Assembly (NCBI RefSeq): GCF_035974275.1
Contig: NZ_CP142422.1
Span: 3,782,001 to 3,846,000, forward strand
Direction: 5' to 3'
From: Chryseobacterium sp. MYb264
GTDB lineage: Bacteria > Bacteroidota > Bacteroidia > Flavobacteriales > Weeksellaceae
DNA length: 64,000 nucleotides
Positions 8,595 through 16,607 of this stretch are shown here, in pieces (the stretch's first letter is position 1; each line of letters opens with the position of its first letter). The translations under genes and the position numbers were made by a program. A model generated the notes under the pieces. It had not been told where the DNA came from and searched no databases. It saw only the letters and a program-made list of their open reading frames with translations.

Positions 8595-11006
8595 ATGAAC
8601 AGCGAAAAATATTTTAAAGACTTTGATGACTTTGATAAGGAAAGTCAGAACATACTTTCGGGATTTCAAAATAAAGTATTAGCAGAAAATTTATCCCAAA
8701 GCAATTTATCAGTACAAAGTGTAGAGCCTAAGGTTACAAATATTTCGGAATCTATGTCTGAAATTACAGATTGGATAACTGATGAATATATTGATTTAGA
8801 AAGGTTAATCATTAAGATAAAAGCTGCAAATAGCGGAATGAATGATTATCAATTTACTTATAATCCGAAAGATTTAAATGCTAATATTCAGAATAAAAGT
8901 ATTAAAAATAAAAGTGAAGGGTTTATTCAATTAAAAGTATATAGAAATCCTAAGATTGGAAATGTAAGTGTAAAATGGAAAGATTCCCGCATAACTCAAA
9001 AAATAGATTTACGGAGTAAGAAGATTTATTATCGGTTACATTTCTATTATGCAAAAAGTACAGAAACATCTTTCGTTCTTGAAACATCATGGTATCAGGA
9101 TTTCAGAGATTTGAATATATTGCTCAATTATGGAGATGTCGATAAGTATGAAGCGGATTACACCTATTTTCGACAAAATTTTGTAACAGCTTTAAGGAAT
9201 GAAAAAGACGCAGACGGATTAAAATTTATTTATGAGAATATTCCGGAGACTATTTTAAAAAACTTTTCAGATTTTCTGGATTATAAACTCTTTTTCGATC
9301 ATCTTGAAACTCTTTCAAAAGATGATGATTCCAGTACTTTCAGAGACAGTAGTGCGGCGATGATACAAATTTTCAAGGCATTTGGTCATCCTGCTCCTAT
9401 TCTAAACTATTTCAGAGAAAACTCGGCAAAGCTGAACAGAATTTATTACAATCTAGACAAAAGTGGTGAATACAATGGAAAAATTTTAAGCAATCGGATG
9501 ATTCTTGCCAACATTATGCTTGTTTTTTCGATGTTCTCAAAGAATAGCAAACAAAAGAAAACAGCCAAAACTTTTACCATTGGAAAAGGATACAAAATAA
9601 ACGCTAACATTCTTGAGGGTGGAATTTTTCAACAGGACGGAGATAATTACAGAGAAACCTTTTTTTTACAACAGCAGAAAGAAGAAACAGTAACGTATAA
9701 TATTCAAAGCAGCCAGACAATGGGTACTTCTGGTAGTGGCGAGAGAACCATAACTACAAATATAGATGATGGAGCACAGTTTCATCCTTTAGATATGGTG
9801 TATATTAAAGATATAACTGGAGAAAAAGAAGTTTCTTATTTCGTACCAGCGATTTATTTAAAAGCCTTAGCGGATGCACAAGAATGGGAAGTTGTATCAC
9901 AGAATATTCGTATAGCTGCGGATATAGTGGCTGTAATTATCGGAGTACTAACTTTACCAGCGGGCAACCCTTATTTTCTTTTGCTTGCCATTGCCGATAT
10001 TTCTTTGGCAGGAGCAGATCTTACAATACAGGCTTTTAAAGATGAAATTATAAAATACGAAGACGGAAAAGAGTTTTTGGATGCTTGGGAAGAAATTTAT
10101 ATGTATGGTGGCGGCGCATTAATAGCAGGAAACATTGTTGGTGGTTTTTATATAGGTGCTGCAAAACTTCTTACGAAAATTGCGGAAGGAGAAGCGAAAA
10201 ACTATTTAAAATCAATAGTAATTAAAGTTGCTTTGGAAAGGAATATTACTAATTTTACGGAAAGCTCAATAAAATTATTATCTACCGGAAAAGAAGCTTT
10301 TTTTGATTCGAATTATTTATTGAGAGTGGTTCCAATCCAGAGACTTCTGGACAAAGATGTCCTTATCTTTTCGGGTAAATCAGCTGGAAGTAAAAACGAT
10401 TTGAACGAATATGTTTTTATTTATAAGGGAGAAAAAATAGCTGCAGGTTCTGCTTATGAGATTAATAAAAAATTGGCAGGAGCATTAAAAGCGAGTGCAA
10501 AAGATGATGAGATTGTTGCTTTTTTGGATAATTTGGAAAGACTTTCTAAGGTGGAATCAGGAGAGGCATTCAAACACCTTTATGAGGTTCTTCCTTTGCT
10601 TAATAAGAAAATAATAATTGTTGATGGTAAAGAAGTTTTAGTTGAAGTATCAAATACACATTGTGTAAATATGGTGGTGGCAGTTGATGAATATTTGAGG
10701 ACCGGAAAGATTTCGATAGCTCTTCCTTCAGGTAATCAAAAGATTGAAGTTTTATCCGATTTTTATAACAAAAAATATAATAGATTTACATATTTTCAAA
10801 GGATTGATATCAAAACACAGTTAAATTTAAAAATGAAGGAAGGAGAAATGGGAATTATATTTGGGGAAAGAAAGTATCCTGAAACTGGGCATGTATTTAA
10901 TGTGCTTAAGAAAGATGGGAAATTATATCATCCTGATGGCCAGGCAGGTAAGGAAGCGGATCTTAATGATGGTTTTATATTTTTTAAATATTTAAAAATA
11001 GAATAA
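8595..11006 (+). CDS. Polymorphic toxin with C-terminal papain-like (Tox-PL) domain
   Basis: 803 residues, no signal peptide. The C-terminal ~115 residues match the papain-fold toxin 1 (Tox-PL) pattern: NTHCVNMVVAVDEYLRTG with the nucleophile Cys690, then GHVFNV with His766, and HPDGQAG with Asp781 and Gln783. Family members act as proteases or glutamine deamidases inside target cells. The first ~640 residues are not recognised; two hydrophobic Gly/Ala-rich stretches at about 444-476 and 505-526 could help membrane insertion or translocation. No PAAR, VgrG, RHS or T9SS sorting domain is seen, so the delivery route is open. The gene is AT-richer than its neighbours and is followed two bases later by an immunity gene. 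The domain call is strong; the target is unknown. Confidence 0.75.
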   Translation: MNSEKYFKDFDDFDKESQNILSGFQNKVLAENLSQSNLSVQSVEPKVTNISESMSEITDWITDEYIDLERLIIKIKAANSGMNDYQFTYNPKDLNANIQNKSIKNKSEGFIQLKVYRNPKIGNVSVKWKDSRITQKIDLRSKKIYYRLHFYYAKSTETSFVLETSWYQDFRDLNILLNYGDVDKYEADYTYFRQNFVTALRNEKDADGLKFIYENIPETILKNFSDFLDYKLFFDHLETLSKDDDSSTFRDSSAAMIQIFKAFGHPAPILNYFRENSAKLNRIYYNLDKSGEYNGKILSNRMILANIMLVFSMFSKNSKQKKTAKTFTIGKGYKINANILEGGIFQQDGDNYRETFFLQQQKEETVTYNIQSSQTMGTSGSGERTITTNIDDGAQFHPLDMVYIKDITGEKEVSYFVPAIYLKALADAQEWEVVSQNIRIAADIVAVIIGVLTLPAGNPYFLLLAIADISLAGADLTIQAFKDEIIKYEDGKEFLDAWEEIYMYGGGALIAGNIVGGFYIGAAKLLTKIAEGEAKNYLKSIVIKVALERNITNFTESSIKLLSTGKEAFFDSNYLLRVVPIQRLLDKDVLIFSGKSAGSKNDLNEYVFIYKGEKIAAGSAYEINKKLAGALKASAKDDEIVAFLDNLERLSKVESGEAFKHLYEVLPLLNKKIIIVDGKEVLVEVSNTHCVNMVVAVDEYLRTGKISIALPSGNQKIEVLSDFYNKKYNRFTYFQRIDIKTQLNLKMKEGEMGIIFGERKYPETGHVFNVLKKDGKLYHPDGQAGKEADLNDGFIFFKYLKIE

Positions 11007-11008
11007 TT

Positions 11009-11302
11009 ATGTTAACAGAACAAGAAATCTTAAAAATAGCAAAAAAATATGTTTTAGATTCTGAAAAAGTATTTAAAGTTCCAATGATTTTGCTAGAAGA
11101 GTATACAATAAATAAAAACTATGGATATATCTTTTTTTATAATAGTAAAAAGAAGTTTGATAATCCAGAAAGCGAGACTGAGATTGTAGGGAATGCCCCT
11201 TTTATTGTTGAAATTAAATCCGGTCGAATAATTGAATTCGGTACAGCAAGGGCTTCTGCATATTATATAGAGGAATACGAAGCAGGAAGATGGCCTAAAT
11301 AA
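11009..11302 (+). CDS. Immunity protein, Imm35-like
   Basis: 97 residues, cytoplasmic, no signal peptide. The pattern YGYIFFYNSKK, then GNAPFIVEIKSGRI, FGTA and YYIEEYE follows the Imm35 family, whose members accompany papain-fold toxins. The start codon lies two bases after the toxin stop, which suggests one transcript and balanced production. The expected role is to bind the Tox-PL domain and block it in the producing cell. This rests on family resemblance and gene order. Confidence 0.75.
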   Translation: MLTEQEILKIAKKYVLDSEKVFKVPMILLEEYTINKNYGYIFFYNSKKKFDNPESETEIVGNAPFIVEIKSGRIIEFGTARASAYYIEEYEAGRWPK

Positions 11303-11359
11303 AGATAGCAGACTACTACTGTAGTCTGTGTTTAATTAAGAAGTACTTCTCTACAAACC

Positions 11360-11809
11360 TTATAAAGGAATTATTTCCATTGAATTATTATCATAGTCAA
11401 AAATAAATTTTAATTTACAGTAGCTTCGAACAAACATACCATTTATGGTAGCAAGATAAAAGTTCTGGCGCAATAACATGCTCTTTAATCCTACGATTAT
11501 ATCTTGATTTTTGCCTGTTTCTATTTTTAGATTTGATATCTTCTTATGAACTTCTGAAACGAAAGAGATGACAAAAGTATTTTCAGAGGGTTTGTGCTTT
11601 GGATCTATGATAGAATAATCGAAAGAGTCTGATAAGTTTTTAGCATTAAATATTATTTTCTTATCAACTTTAGAATAAATTTTATCTTGTTCATATTGAC
11701 TGTTAATATCTTTTTGTCCTGGTGGAGGATGAACTATAACATTTTCATTATTTTGTCCGTATAATGAAAAGCTATAAAAGACAATAAAAATAAATAATTG
11801 TTATTTCAT
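11360..11809 (-). pseudogene. Secreted-protein gene with a stop at codon 3
   Basis: From ATG at 11809 the frame reads M-K-stop, then stays open for 146 more codons to TAA at 11360. After the stop comes a good signal-peptide core (QLFIFIVFYSFSLYGQ), then a hydrophilic chain with no recognised domain. The original start was almost certainly MKKQLF, with AAA turned into TAA by one base. No ATG, GTG or TTG restarts translation near the signal. It is a recent nonsense mutation, a sequencing error, or a read-through or non-AUG case. The complete remaining frame argues for a very recent loss. The protein is not recognised. Confidence 0.7.
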
Positions 11810-11887
11810 AATAAATGCTTGTTAATACAAACGTAATCATTTTTTCTGTACAAAAATAAAATGGTTACTAGATCATCTAAAAATCTC

Positions 11888-11895
11888 TACTTTTG
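11888..11895 (+). promoter_or_regulatory. -7 box (TACTTTTG) of truC, four bases before its ATG
   Basis: An exact TAnnTTTG. The transcript would start at or next to the ATG at 11900, a leaderless arrangement. It lies downstream of the longer possible start at 11861 and so argues against that start. Confidence 0.6.
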
Positions 11896-11899
11896 CCCA

Positions 11900-12595
11900 A
11901 TGTTAGAAATTCTTTATCGCGACGAACACATTATTGCCATCAACAAACCCAGCGGATTATTGGTTCATAAATCTTTTTATTCCGGAGAAGCAGATACCTA
12001 TGCGATTCAGGAGCTGAGGAAGCAGATCGGACAAAAAGTGTATCCCGTGCATCGTTTGGATCGAAAAACATCGGGTGTTTTGCTGTTTACTTTAGATAAA
12101 GATACCTTAAGAGCGATGAGCACTCAATTTGAAGAAAAAAAGGTCGATAAGAAGTACATTGCCATTCTTCGCGGCTGGGCTCAGGAAGAGGAAACCATCG
12201 ATTACGATTTGGTGAATGAAAATGAAGTCACACAGAATGCGGTTACCCATTATCGCCGTTTACAGACTTCGGAAATAGATTTGCCCTTTTTAAAACATCA
12301 GACTTCGAGATATTGTTTAGTGGAAGCAATTCCTCAAACGGGAAGATTTCATCAGCTGAGAAAGCATTTTAAACATATTTTACATCCCATTCTAGGATGT
12401 CGTAAACACGGCTGTAACAAACAGAATAAATTGTGGCTGGAAACCTTTGGCATCAGCAAAATGACGCTTCACGCCCATCAGTTGAGTTTTAATCATCCAA
12501 TTACCAATGAAAAAATCTCATTGAATGCAAAAATAGATGATGAATTCAAAAGAGTAGGGGATATTCTGAATTTTGACCTGAGCGCGTATTCTTAA
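11900..12595 (+). CDS. truC: tRNA pseudouridine(65) synthase TruC
   Basis: 231 residues from ATG at 11900; a start 39 bases upstream adds an unrelated tail and precedes the promoter box. It isomerises a uridine in tRNA (U65 in E. coli TruC). The RluA-family catalytic motif HRLDRKTSG holds the catalytic Asp. The opening MLEILYRDEH, the QIGQKV segment, VTHYR, and QTGRFHQLRKH closely follow TruC rather than rRNA-specific RluA members. It is monocistronic: a promoter box lies directly before it and a perfect hairpin at 12642-12674 follows. Confidence 0.9.
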   Translation: MLEILYRDEHIIAINKPSGLLVHKSFYSGEADTYAIQELRKQIGQKVYPVHRLDRKTSGVLLFTLDKDTLRAMSTQFEEKKVDKKYIAILRGWAQEEETIDYDLVNENEVTQNAVTHYRRLQTSEIDLPFLKHQTSRYCLVEAIPQTGRFHQLRKHFKHILHPILGCRKHGCNKQNKLWLETFGISKMTLHAHQLSFNHPITNEKISLNAKIDDEFKRVGDILNFDLSAYS

Positions 12596-12641
12596 TATTG
12601 ATAGAATAAATTATTACAGATCCTGATTCAAACCTCATTTC

Positions 12642-12674
12642 AAACCTCATAGGTTTTTAAAACCTATGAGGTTT
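12642..12674. terminator. Perfect palindromic hairpin after truC, REP-like
   Basis: AAACCTCATAGGTTTT and AACCTATGAGGTTT are perfect arms around a few A/T bases. It is followed by TATATTTT and could end truC transcription. A weaker relative is at 8404-8434, so it is probably also a dispersed palindrome. The next 60 bp (TTCGTGC..., ATTCGTGCAATTTGTG) belong to another common repeat type. Confidence 0.6.
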
Positions 12675-12797
12675 ATATTTTAAAATCTGCTTCATCCCAT
12701 CAACTTCAAATAAAGCATATTCGTGCTTTTTGTGAAACAATTCGTGCAATTTGTGTTTAAATATCACAGATCAATAATCCGTTAATTTTAAAATGAG

Positions 12798-12805
12798 TAT
12801 TTTTG
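12798..12805 (+). promoter_or_regulatory. -7 box (TATTTTTG) of pyrD
   Basis: An exact TAnnTTTG, 15 bp upstream of the pyrD ATG at 12821. Confidence 0.55.
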
Positions 12806-12820
12806 TAAAACTTTTTTTCA

Positions 12821-13858
12821 ATGTACAAATCGCTCATTCGTCCGATTCTTTTCAAATTCGATCCTGAAGAAGTTCATCATTTTACTTTTTCTATGCTTAA
12901 GAATTTCGGTTTTCTTACCAAATTATTTTTGCCAAAACCTATCGTAGACAAACGTCTGGAAAGAGAAGTTTTTGGTCTGAAATTTAAAAATCCTGTAGGA
13001 TTAGCTGCCGGTTTCGATAAAAATGGCGTACTTTTTAATGAATTGGGAGATTTAGGTTTCGGATTTGTGGAAATAGGAACCGTAACTCCGAAAGCGCAGG
13101 CCGGAAATCCTAAGAAGAGATTGTTCCGATTAATCGAAGACGGCGGAATCATCAACAGAATGGGATTCAACAACGAAGGTCTTGAAGCTGCGATTGAAAA
13201 ACTGAAAGGCAACAGAGGGAAAATCATCATCGGTGGAAACATCGGAAAAAATACGAATACAACGCCGGAAAATTACACTCAGGATTATCTGGATTGTTTC
13301 GAAGGACTTCATCCTTATGTAGATTATTTTGTGCTGAATGTGAGCTGTCCGAACGTTGGAAGTCACGCCAAACTGGAAGATGTGGAATATTTACGCGAAT
13401 TAATCACAGAGGTTAAAAAAATCAACCAGTCAAAAGCGGTACAAAAACCGATTTTATTGAAAATTGCTCCGGATTTGAATAATCAACAATTGGATGAAAT
13501 TATTGAACTGATCGCTGAAACAAAAATCGACGGAATTGTAGTTTCAAATACATCGGTGAATAGAGAAGGTCTGAAAACTTCACCGGAGGTTTTAGAGCAA
13601 ATCGGAAACGGTGGTTTAAGCGGAAAACCGATTCGCGAGAGAAGTACAAAAATGATCAAGTATCTTTCTGATAAAAGCAACAGAGCATTCCCGATCATCG
13701 GAGTAGGCGGAATTCATTCTGCAAAAGATGCGATGGAAAAACTGGATGCGGGGGCAACCTTAGTTCAATTGTACACCGGATTTATTTATGAAGGTCCGCA
13801 ATTGATTAATGATATTAATCAGGAGCTTTTAACCAGAGCAAGTAGGATTTCAAGATAA
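12821..13858 (+). CDS. pyrD: Dihydroorotate dehydrogenase (quinone), class 2
   Basis: 345 residues, normal for class 2. It oxidises dihydroorotate to orotate in pyrimidine synthesis, passing electrons through FMN to quinone at the inner membrane. The N-terminal membrane-associating helices ([15 protein letters not shown]) are characteristic of class 2. Conserved elements follow: [31 protein letters not shown] (with the catalytic Ser of class 2 nearby), LLKIAPD, SNTS, and the FMN-phosphate motifs IIGVGGIHS and TLVQLYTGF. It converges with the DUF445 gene. Confidence 0.96.
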   Translation: MYKSLIRPILFKFDPEEVHHFTFSMLKNFGFLTKLFLPKPIVDKRLEREVFGLKFKNPVGLAAGFDKNGVLFNELGDLGFGFVEIGTVTPKAQAGNPKKRLFRLIEDGGIINRMGFNNEGLEAAIEKLKGNRGKIIIGGNIGKNTNTTPENYTQDYLDCFEGLHPYVDYFVLNVSCPNVGSHAKLEDVEYLRELITEVKKINQSKAVQKPILLKIAPDLNNQQLDEIIELIAETKIDGIVVSNTSVNREGLKTSPEVLEQIGNGGLSGKPIRERSTKMIKYLSDKSNRAFPIIGVGGIHSAKDAMEKLDAGATLVQLYTGFIYEGPQLINDINQELLTRASRISR

Positions 13859-13913
13859 AAAATATTCGAAAAAATTATACAGAGGGTTCAAAAGAGCTCT
13901 CTTTTTATTTGTT

Positions 13914-15158
13914 TTAAAGGAAAAAATGCGAAATTGTATAAATAATTAATCCCACCAATCCGCCGACTAATGTTCCGTTTACTCTAATAAATTGCAGATC
14001 TTTCCCGACTTCCAGTTCCAGTTTTTCGCTCAATTCTTTTCCCTGCCAGTTTCCGACGGTTGAACTGATGAGGTTCCCAAATTGATGCGTATTTTTCAGG
14101 ATATATTTATAAGCGGTCACACGAACCCAATGATCAATTTTATTCTGAAGATTTTCGTCAGTTTTTAGATTTTGTGAAAATTCGTTCAGGTTTTTAGATA
14201 AATAATTTTTTAATGAAGATTGGTCTTCCTGTAATTCTTTTTTCAATGTATTTTTGATGGAAACCCAGATGTCATTGGAATATTCATCCAATTTATCACC
14301 TTTTAAAAGATCGTTTTTAATATTCTTAAATTCTTCATCCCATTTTGGATCTTCTTTTAAATCAACCGAAAATTCGTAAATTTTTTGTGTGATCAAATGT
14401 CTCAGTTCATGTCCAGGATCTTCTTCAATTTCTTTGAAAAAATCTGAAAGTCCGCTTGCAATTTTATCTGCAATTTTATTGTCCACAAAAGATGGAATGA
14501 AAGAATAACTTCCTTCTTTTACGCGTTTTTGGATCATTTCATCATTTTCAATAATATAATTTTTAATCTGTGATGAAAGATTGGTAATAATTCTCTGATG
14601 ATCGTTTTTTTCTAAAATATAATGAATTCCGTTGCCGACAATTTTATTCAGTTTAATATCATCAGTCATTTCAGAAACTTTTTTACTGATGAATTGGCTT
14701 ACAGCAGAATCGTCAAGCTTATTTAAAATATCTAAAACAATATCCGAAATATTTTTAATCAAAACTTCCTGATTTTTCTCTTTTCCCAGCCATTCGCCTA
14801 CAAAACCTGAAATTTTTAACTTCTGAATATAAGGTCTGATATTCTGTGGCGAAAGAAAATTACTAACGACAAAACTTCCCAGATTATCGCCGAGTTTTTG
14901 TTTACTGTTTTCAATGAGATTGGTGTGCGGAATCGGTAGTCCAAGCGGGTGGCGAAACAAAGCGGTAACCGCAAACCAATCGGCTAAAGCTCCTACCATT
15001 GCAGCTTCGGAGAAAGCCCGAACGTAACCCACCCAATGAGAATCGTTGGTTTTCTGAAGAATGGTTGTTATAATAAACAAAGCAGCCATCAACAGGAATA
15101 ATCCGGTGGCAAAGGCTTTATATTTTCTTAACTGTTTTCTTTTTGCGTCATCATTCAT
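13914..15158 (-). CDS. DUF445 family membrane protein
   Basis: 414 residues. An N-terminal helix (about 16-34) and a C-terminal helix (about 396-412) frame a long soluble helical part. The conserved DUF445 start is clear: AMVGALADWFAVTALFRHPLG, then PIPHTNLI and LGDNLGSFV. It probably spans the inner membrane at both ends with a helical periplasmic or cytoplasmic middle. The molecular function of the family is not established. The -7 box TAAATTTG at 15164-15171 ends five bases before its ATG. Confidence 0.85.
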   Translation of the reverse strand: MNDDAKRKQLRKYKAFATGLFLLMAALFIITTILQKTNDSHWVGYVRAFSEAAMVGALADWFAVTALFRHPLGLPIPHTNLIENSKQKLGDNLGSFVVSNFLSPQNIRPYIQKLKISGFVGEWLGKEKNQEVLIKNISDIVLDILNKLDDSAVSQFISKKVSEMTDDIKLNKIVGNGIHYILEKNDHQRIITNLSSQIKNYIIENDEMIQKRVKEGSYSFIPSFVDNKIADKIASGLSDFFKEIEEDPGHELRHLITQKIYEFSVDLKEDPKWDEEFKNIKNDLLKGDKLDEYSNDIWVSIKNTLKKELQEDQSSLKNYLSKNLNEFSQNLKTDENLQNKIDHWVRVTAYKYILKNTHQFGNLISSTVGNWQGKELSEKLELEVGKDLQFIRVNGTLVGGLVGLIIYTISHFFL

Positions 15159-15163
15159 ATTCT

Positions 15164-15180
15164 CAAATTTACTAAATTTG
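15164..15180. promoter_or_regulatory. Divergent abutting -7 boxes in one palindrome
   Basis: CAAATTTACTAAATTTG contains TAnnTTTG on both strands: minus strand at 15164-15171 for the DUF445 gene, and plus strand at 15173-15180 for msrB (58 bp before its ATG). Two polymerases could not easily occupy it at once. Confidence 0.55.
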
Positions 15181-15238
15181 GTTGTGAACTTCTCGTTTAA
15201 TTTTCAATCTTATTATCAAAAATATTTAAAATAATTCT

Positions 15239-15682
15239 ATGGAAAACCAAGCAAAAAACAATCCATACTATTCCAGAACAGATACCACGAAACTCGATAT
15301 TCCTAATGATGAATGGAAAAAAATCTTAGCTCCTGACTTGTACGCAATCTCAAGAGAAGCGGCAACAGAAAGAGCTTTTACAGGAAAATACAATGATTTT
15401 GACGAATTGGGCGAGTATTATTGTGCAGTTTGTGGCAATCATTTATTTCGTTCCGATTCAAAATTTTCAAGCAGCTGCGGATGGCCAAGTTTTTTTGAAG
15501 CCGATAAAGAAGGAGTTTATTATAAAAGAGATACCGCGTACGGAATGGAAAGGGTAGAGGTGCTTTGCAAAAGATGCGATTCGCACTTGGGACATGTGTT
15601 TGATGATGGCCCGAAACCTACAGGACTGCGCTATTGTATGAATTCTATCAGCCTTGAATTTATAGGAGATTCTGAGAAATAA
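15239..15682 (+). CDS. msrB: Peptide-methionine (R)-S-oxide reductase
   Basis: 147 residues, no signal peptide, so a cytoplasmic single-domain MsrB. It reduces methionine-R-sulfoxide in proteins with electrons from thioredoxin. The structural zinc site is present as CAVC and CKRC. Other family marks are SSCGWPSF, the DSHLGHVFDDGP segment, and the catalytic Cys in RYCMNS. A start this close to ERAFTGKY is standard. It is probably transcribed alone from the divergent promoter region. Confidence 0.96.
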   Translation: MENQAKNNPYYSRTDTTKLDIPNDEWKKILAPDLYAISREAATERAFTGKYNDFDELGEYYCAVCGNHLFRSDSKFSSSCGWPSFFEADKEGVYYKRDTAYGMERVEVLCKRCDSHLGHVFDDGPKPTGLRYCMNSISLEFIGDSEK

Positions 15683-15812
15683 TAGAGTTTTAAATCACAA
15701 AATCAGGAAGTTAAAGTTTCTTAAATTCAGTTAAACTTTGTGGAGTTATAATGCCCTGATAGTTATGTTTTTATAAATTTGCCCCACTCAATTGGATTTA
15801 ACATAATATTGA

Positions 15813-16568
15813 ATGAAAGGATTTTATAGCTTATTAGGTATTGTTTACGTAGTAACTACTTCATTCTATCTGTCTCCAAGAACGGCGATTGTAAGGAATG
15901 AAATCAGTACAAAAAAAATTGAAAGAGTAGCCGACACGAAATCTGAGAAGACTGCCAATGCGGTATCTTCATCAGAAGAATTGTACAAATCTATTGCATT
16001 TGAAACAGGACACGAACTTAACGAAGAAGTTTTCTTCAAAGCCTTAACTGGTTTTGAGAATTTGAAGAAAGCTGGTTTGCTTAATCAGGATTCGCATTTA
16101 CTTACGGTATGCGATTTTTCTATGTCTTCGAATACAAAAAGACTTTGGGTAATTGACACTGAGGAAAAAAAGGTATTGTTTAATTCACTGGTTGCCCACG
16201 GGAAAAACACGGGTGAAGAATTTGCCACCAACTTCTCGAATACCAACAGCTCACTGCAAAGTAGTTTAGGATTTTATATCACAGATGCTACGTATAACGG
16301 TGACAACGGATATTCTCTGAGATTGCTGGGAATGGACAAAGGTTTTAACGATGCCGCGTACAAAAGAGCCATCGTCATGCATGGCGCAGATTATGTAAGT
16401 GATGAGTTTGCAGCGATGCATAAAAGAATCGGGAGAAGCTGGGGATGCCCGGCGGTTCCGAGAGATCTTACACAACCGATCATTAATACAATAAAAGGAA
16501 GAAATTGCCTTTTTATTTATTATCCTGATCAAAACTATCTTTCCAAATCGGAATGGTTAAAAGCATAA
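15813..16568 (+). CDS. Exported murein L,D-transpeptidase catalytic domain protein (YkuD_2 type)
   Basis: 251 residues. A hydrophobic N-terminus (MKGFYSLLGIVYVVTTSFYL) is a signal peptide or anchor. The C-terminal domain carries the family pattern IVMHGADYVS (His) and RIGRSWGCPAVP (catalytic Cys), as in PF13645. Enzymes of this fold remodel peptidoglycan cross-links through a Cys acyl-enzyme in the periplasm; activity of this branch is inferred. Residues 30-90 are a linker with a helical part. It converges on the histidine kinase gene and shares a terminator with it. Confidence 0.85.
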   Translation: MKGFYSLLGIVYVVTTSFYLSPRTAIVRNEISTKKIERVADTKSEKTANAVSSSEELYKSIAFETGHELNEEVFFKALTGFENLKKAGLLNQDSHLLTVCDFSMSSNTKRLWVIDTEEKKVLFNSLVAHGKNTGEEFATNFSNTNSSLQSSLGFYITDATYNGDNGYSLRLLGMDKGFNDAAYKRAIVMHGADYVSDEFAAMHKRIGRSWGCPAVPRDLTQPIINTIKGRNCLFIYYPDQNYLSKSEWLKA

Positions 16569-16578
16569 GAAAAAATAG

Positions 16579-16607
16579 AAAGCAGTCTGATTTAGACTGC
16601 TTTTTTA
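16579..16607. terminator. Bidirectional terminator lying across the kinase stop codon
   Basis: AAAGCAGTCT and AGACTGCTTTTTT form a perfect 10-bp stem. A-runs on the left and T-runs on the right allow it to work in both directions. The stem sits 11 bp after the transpeptidase stop, and its right side forms the last codons and TAA (16592-16594) of the kinase. Confidence 0.8.
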
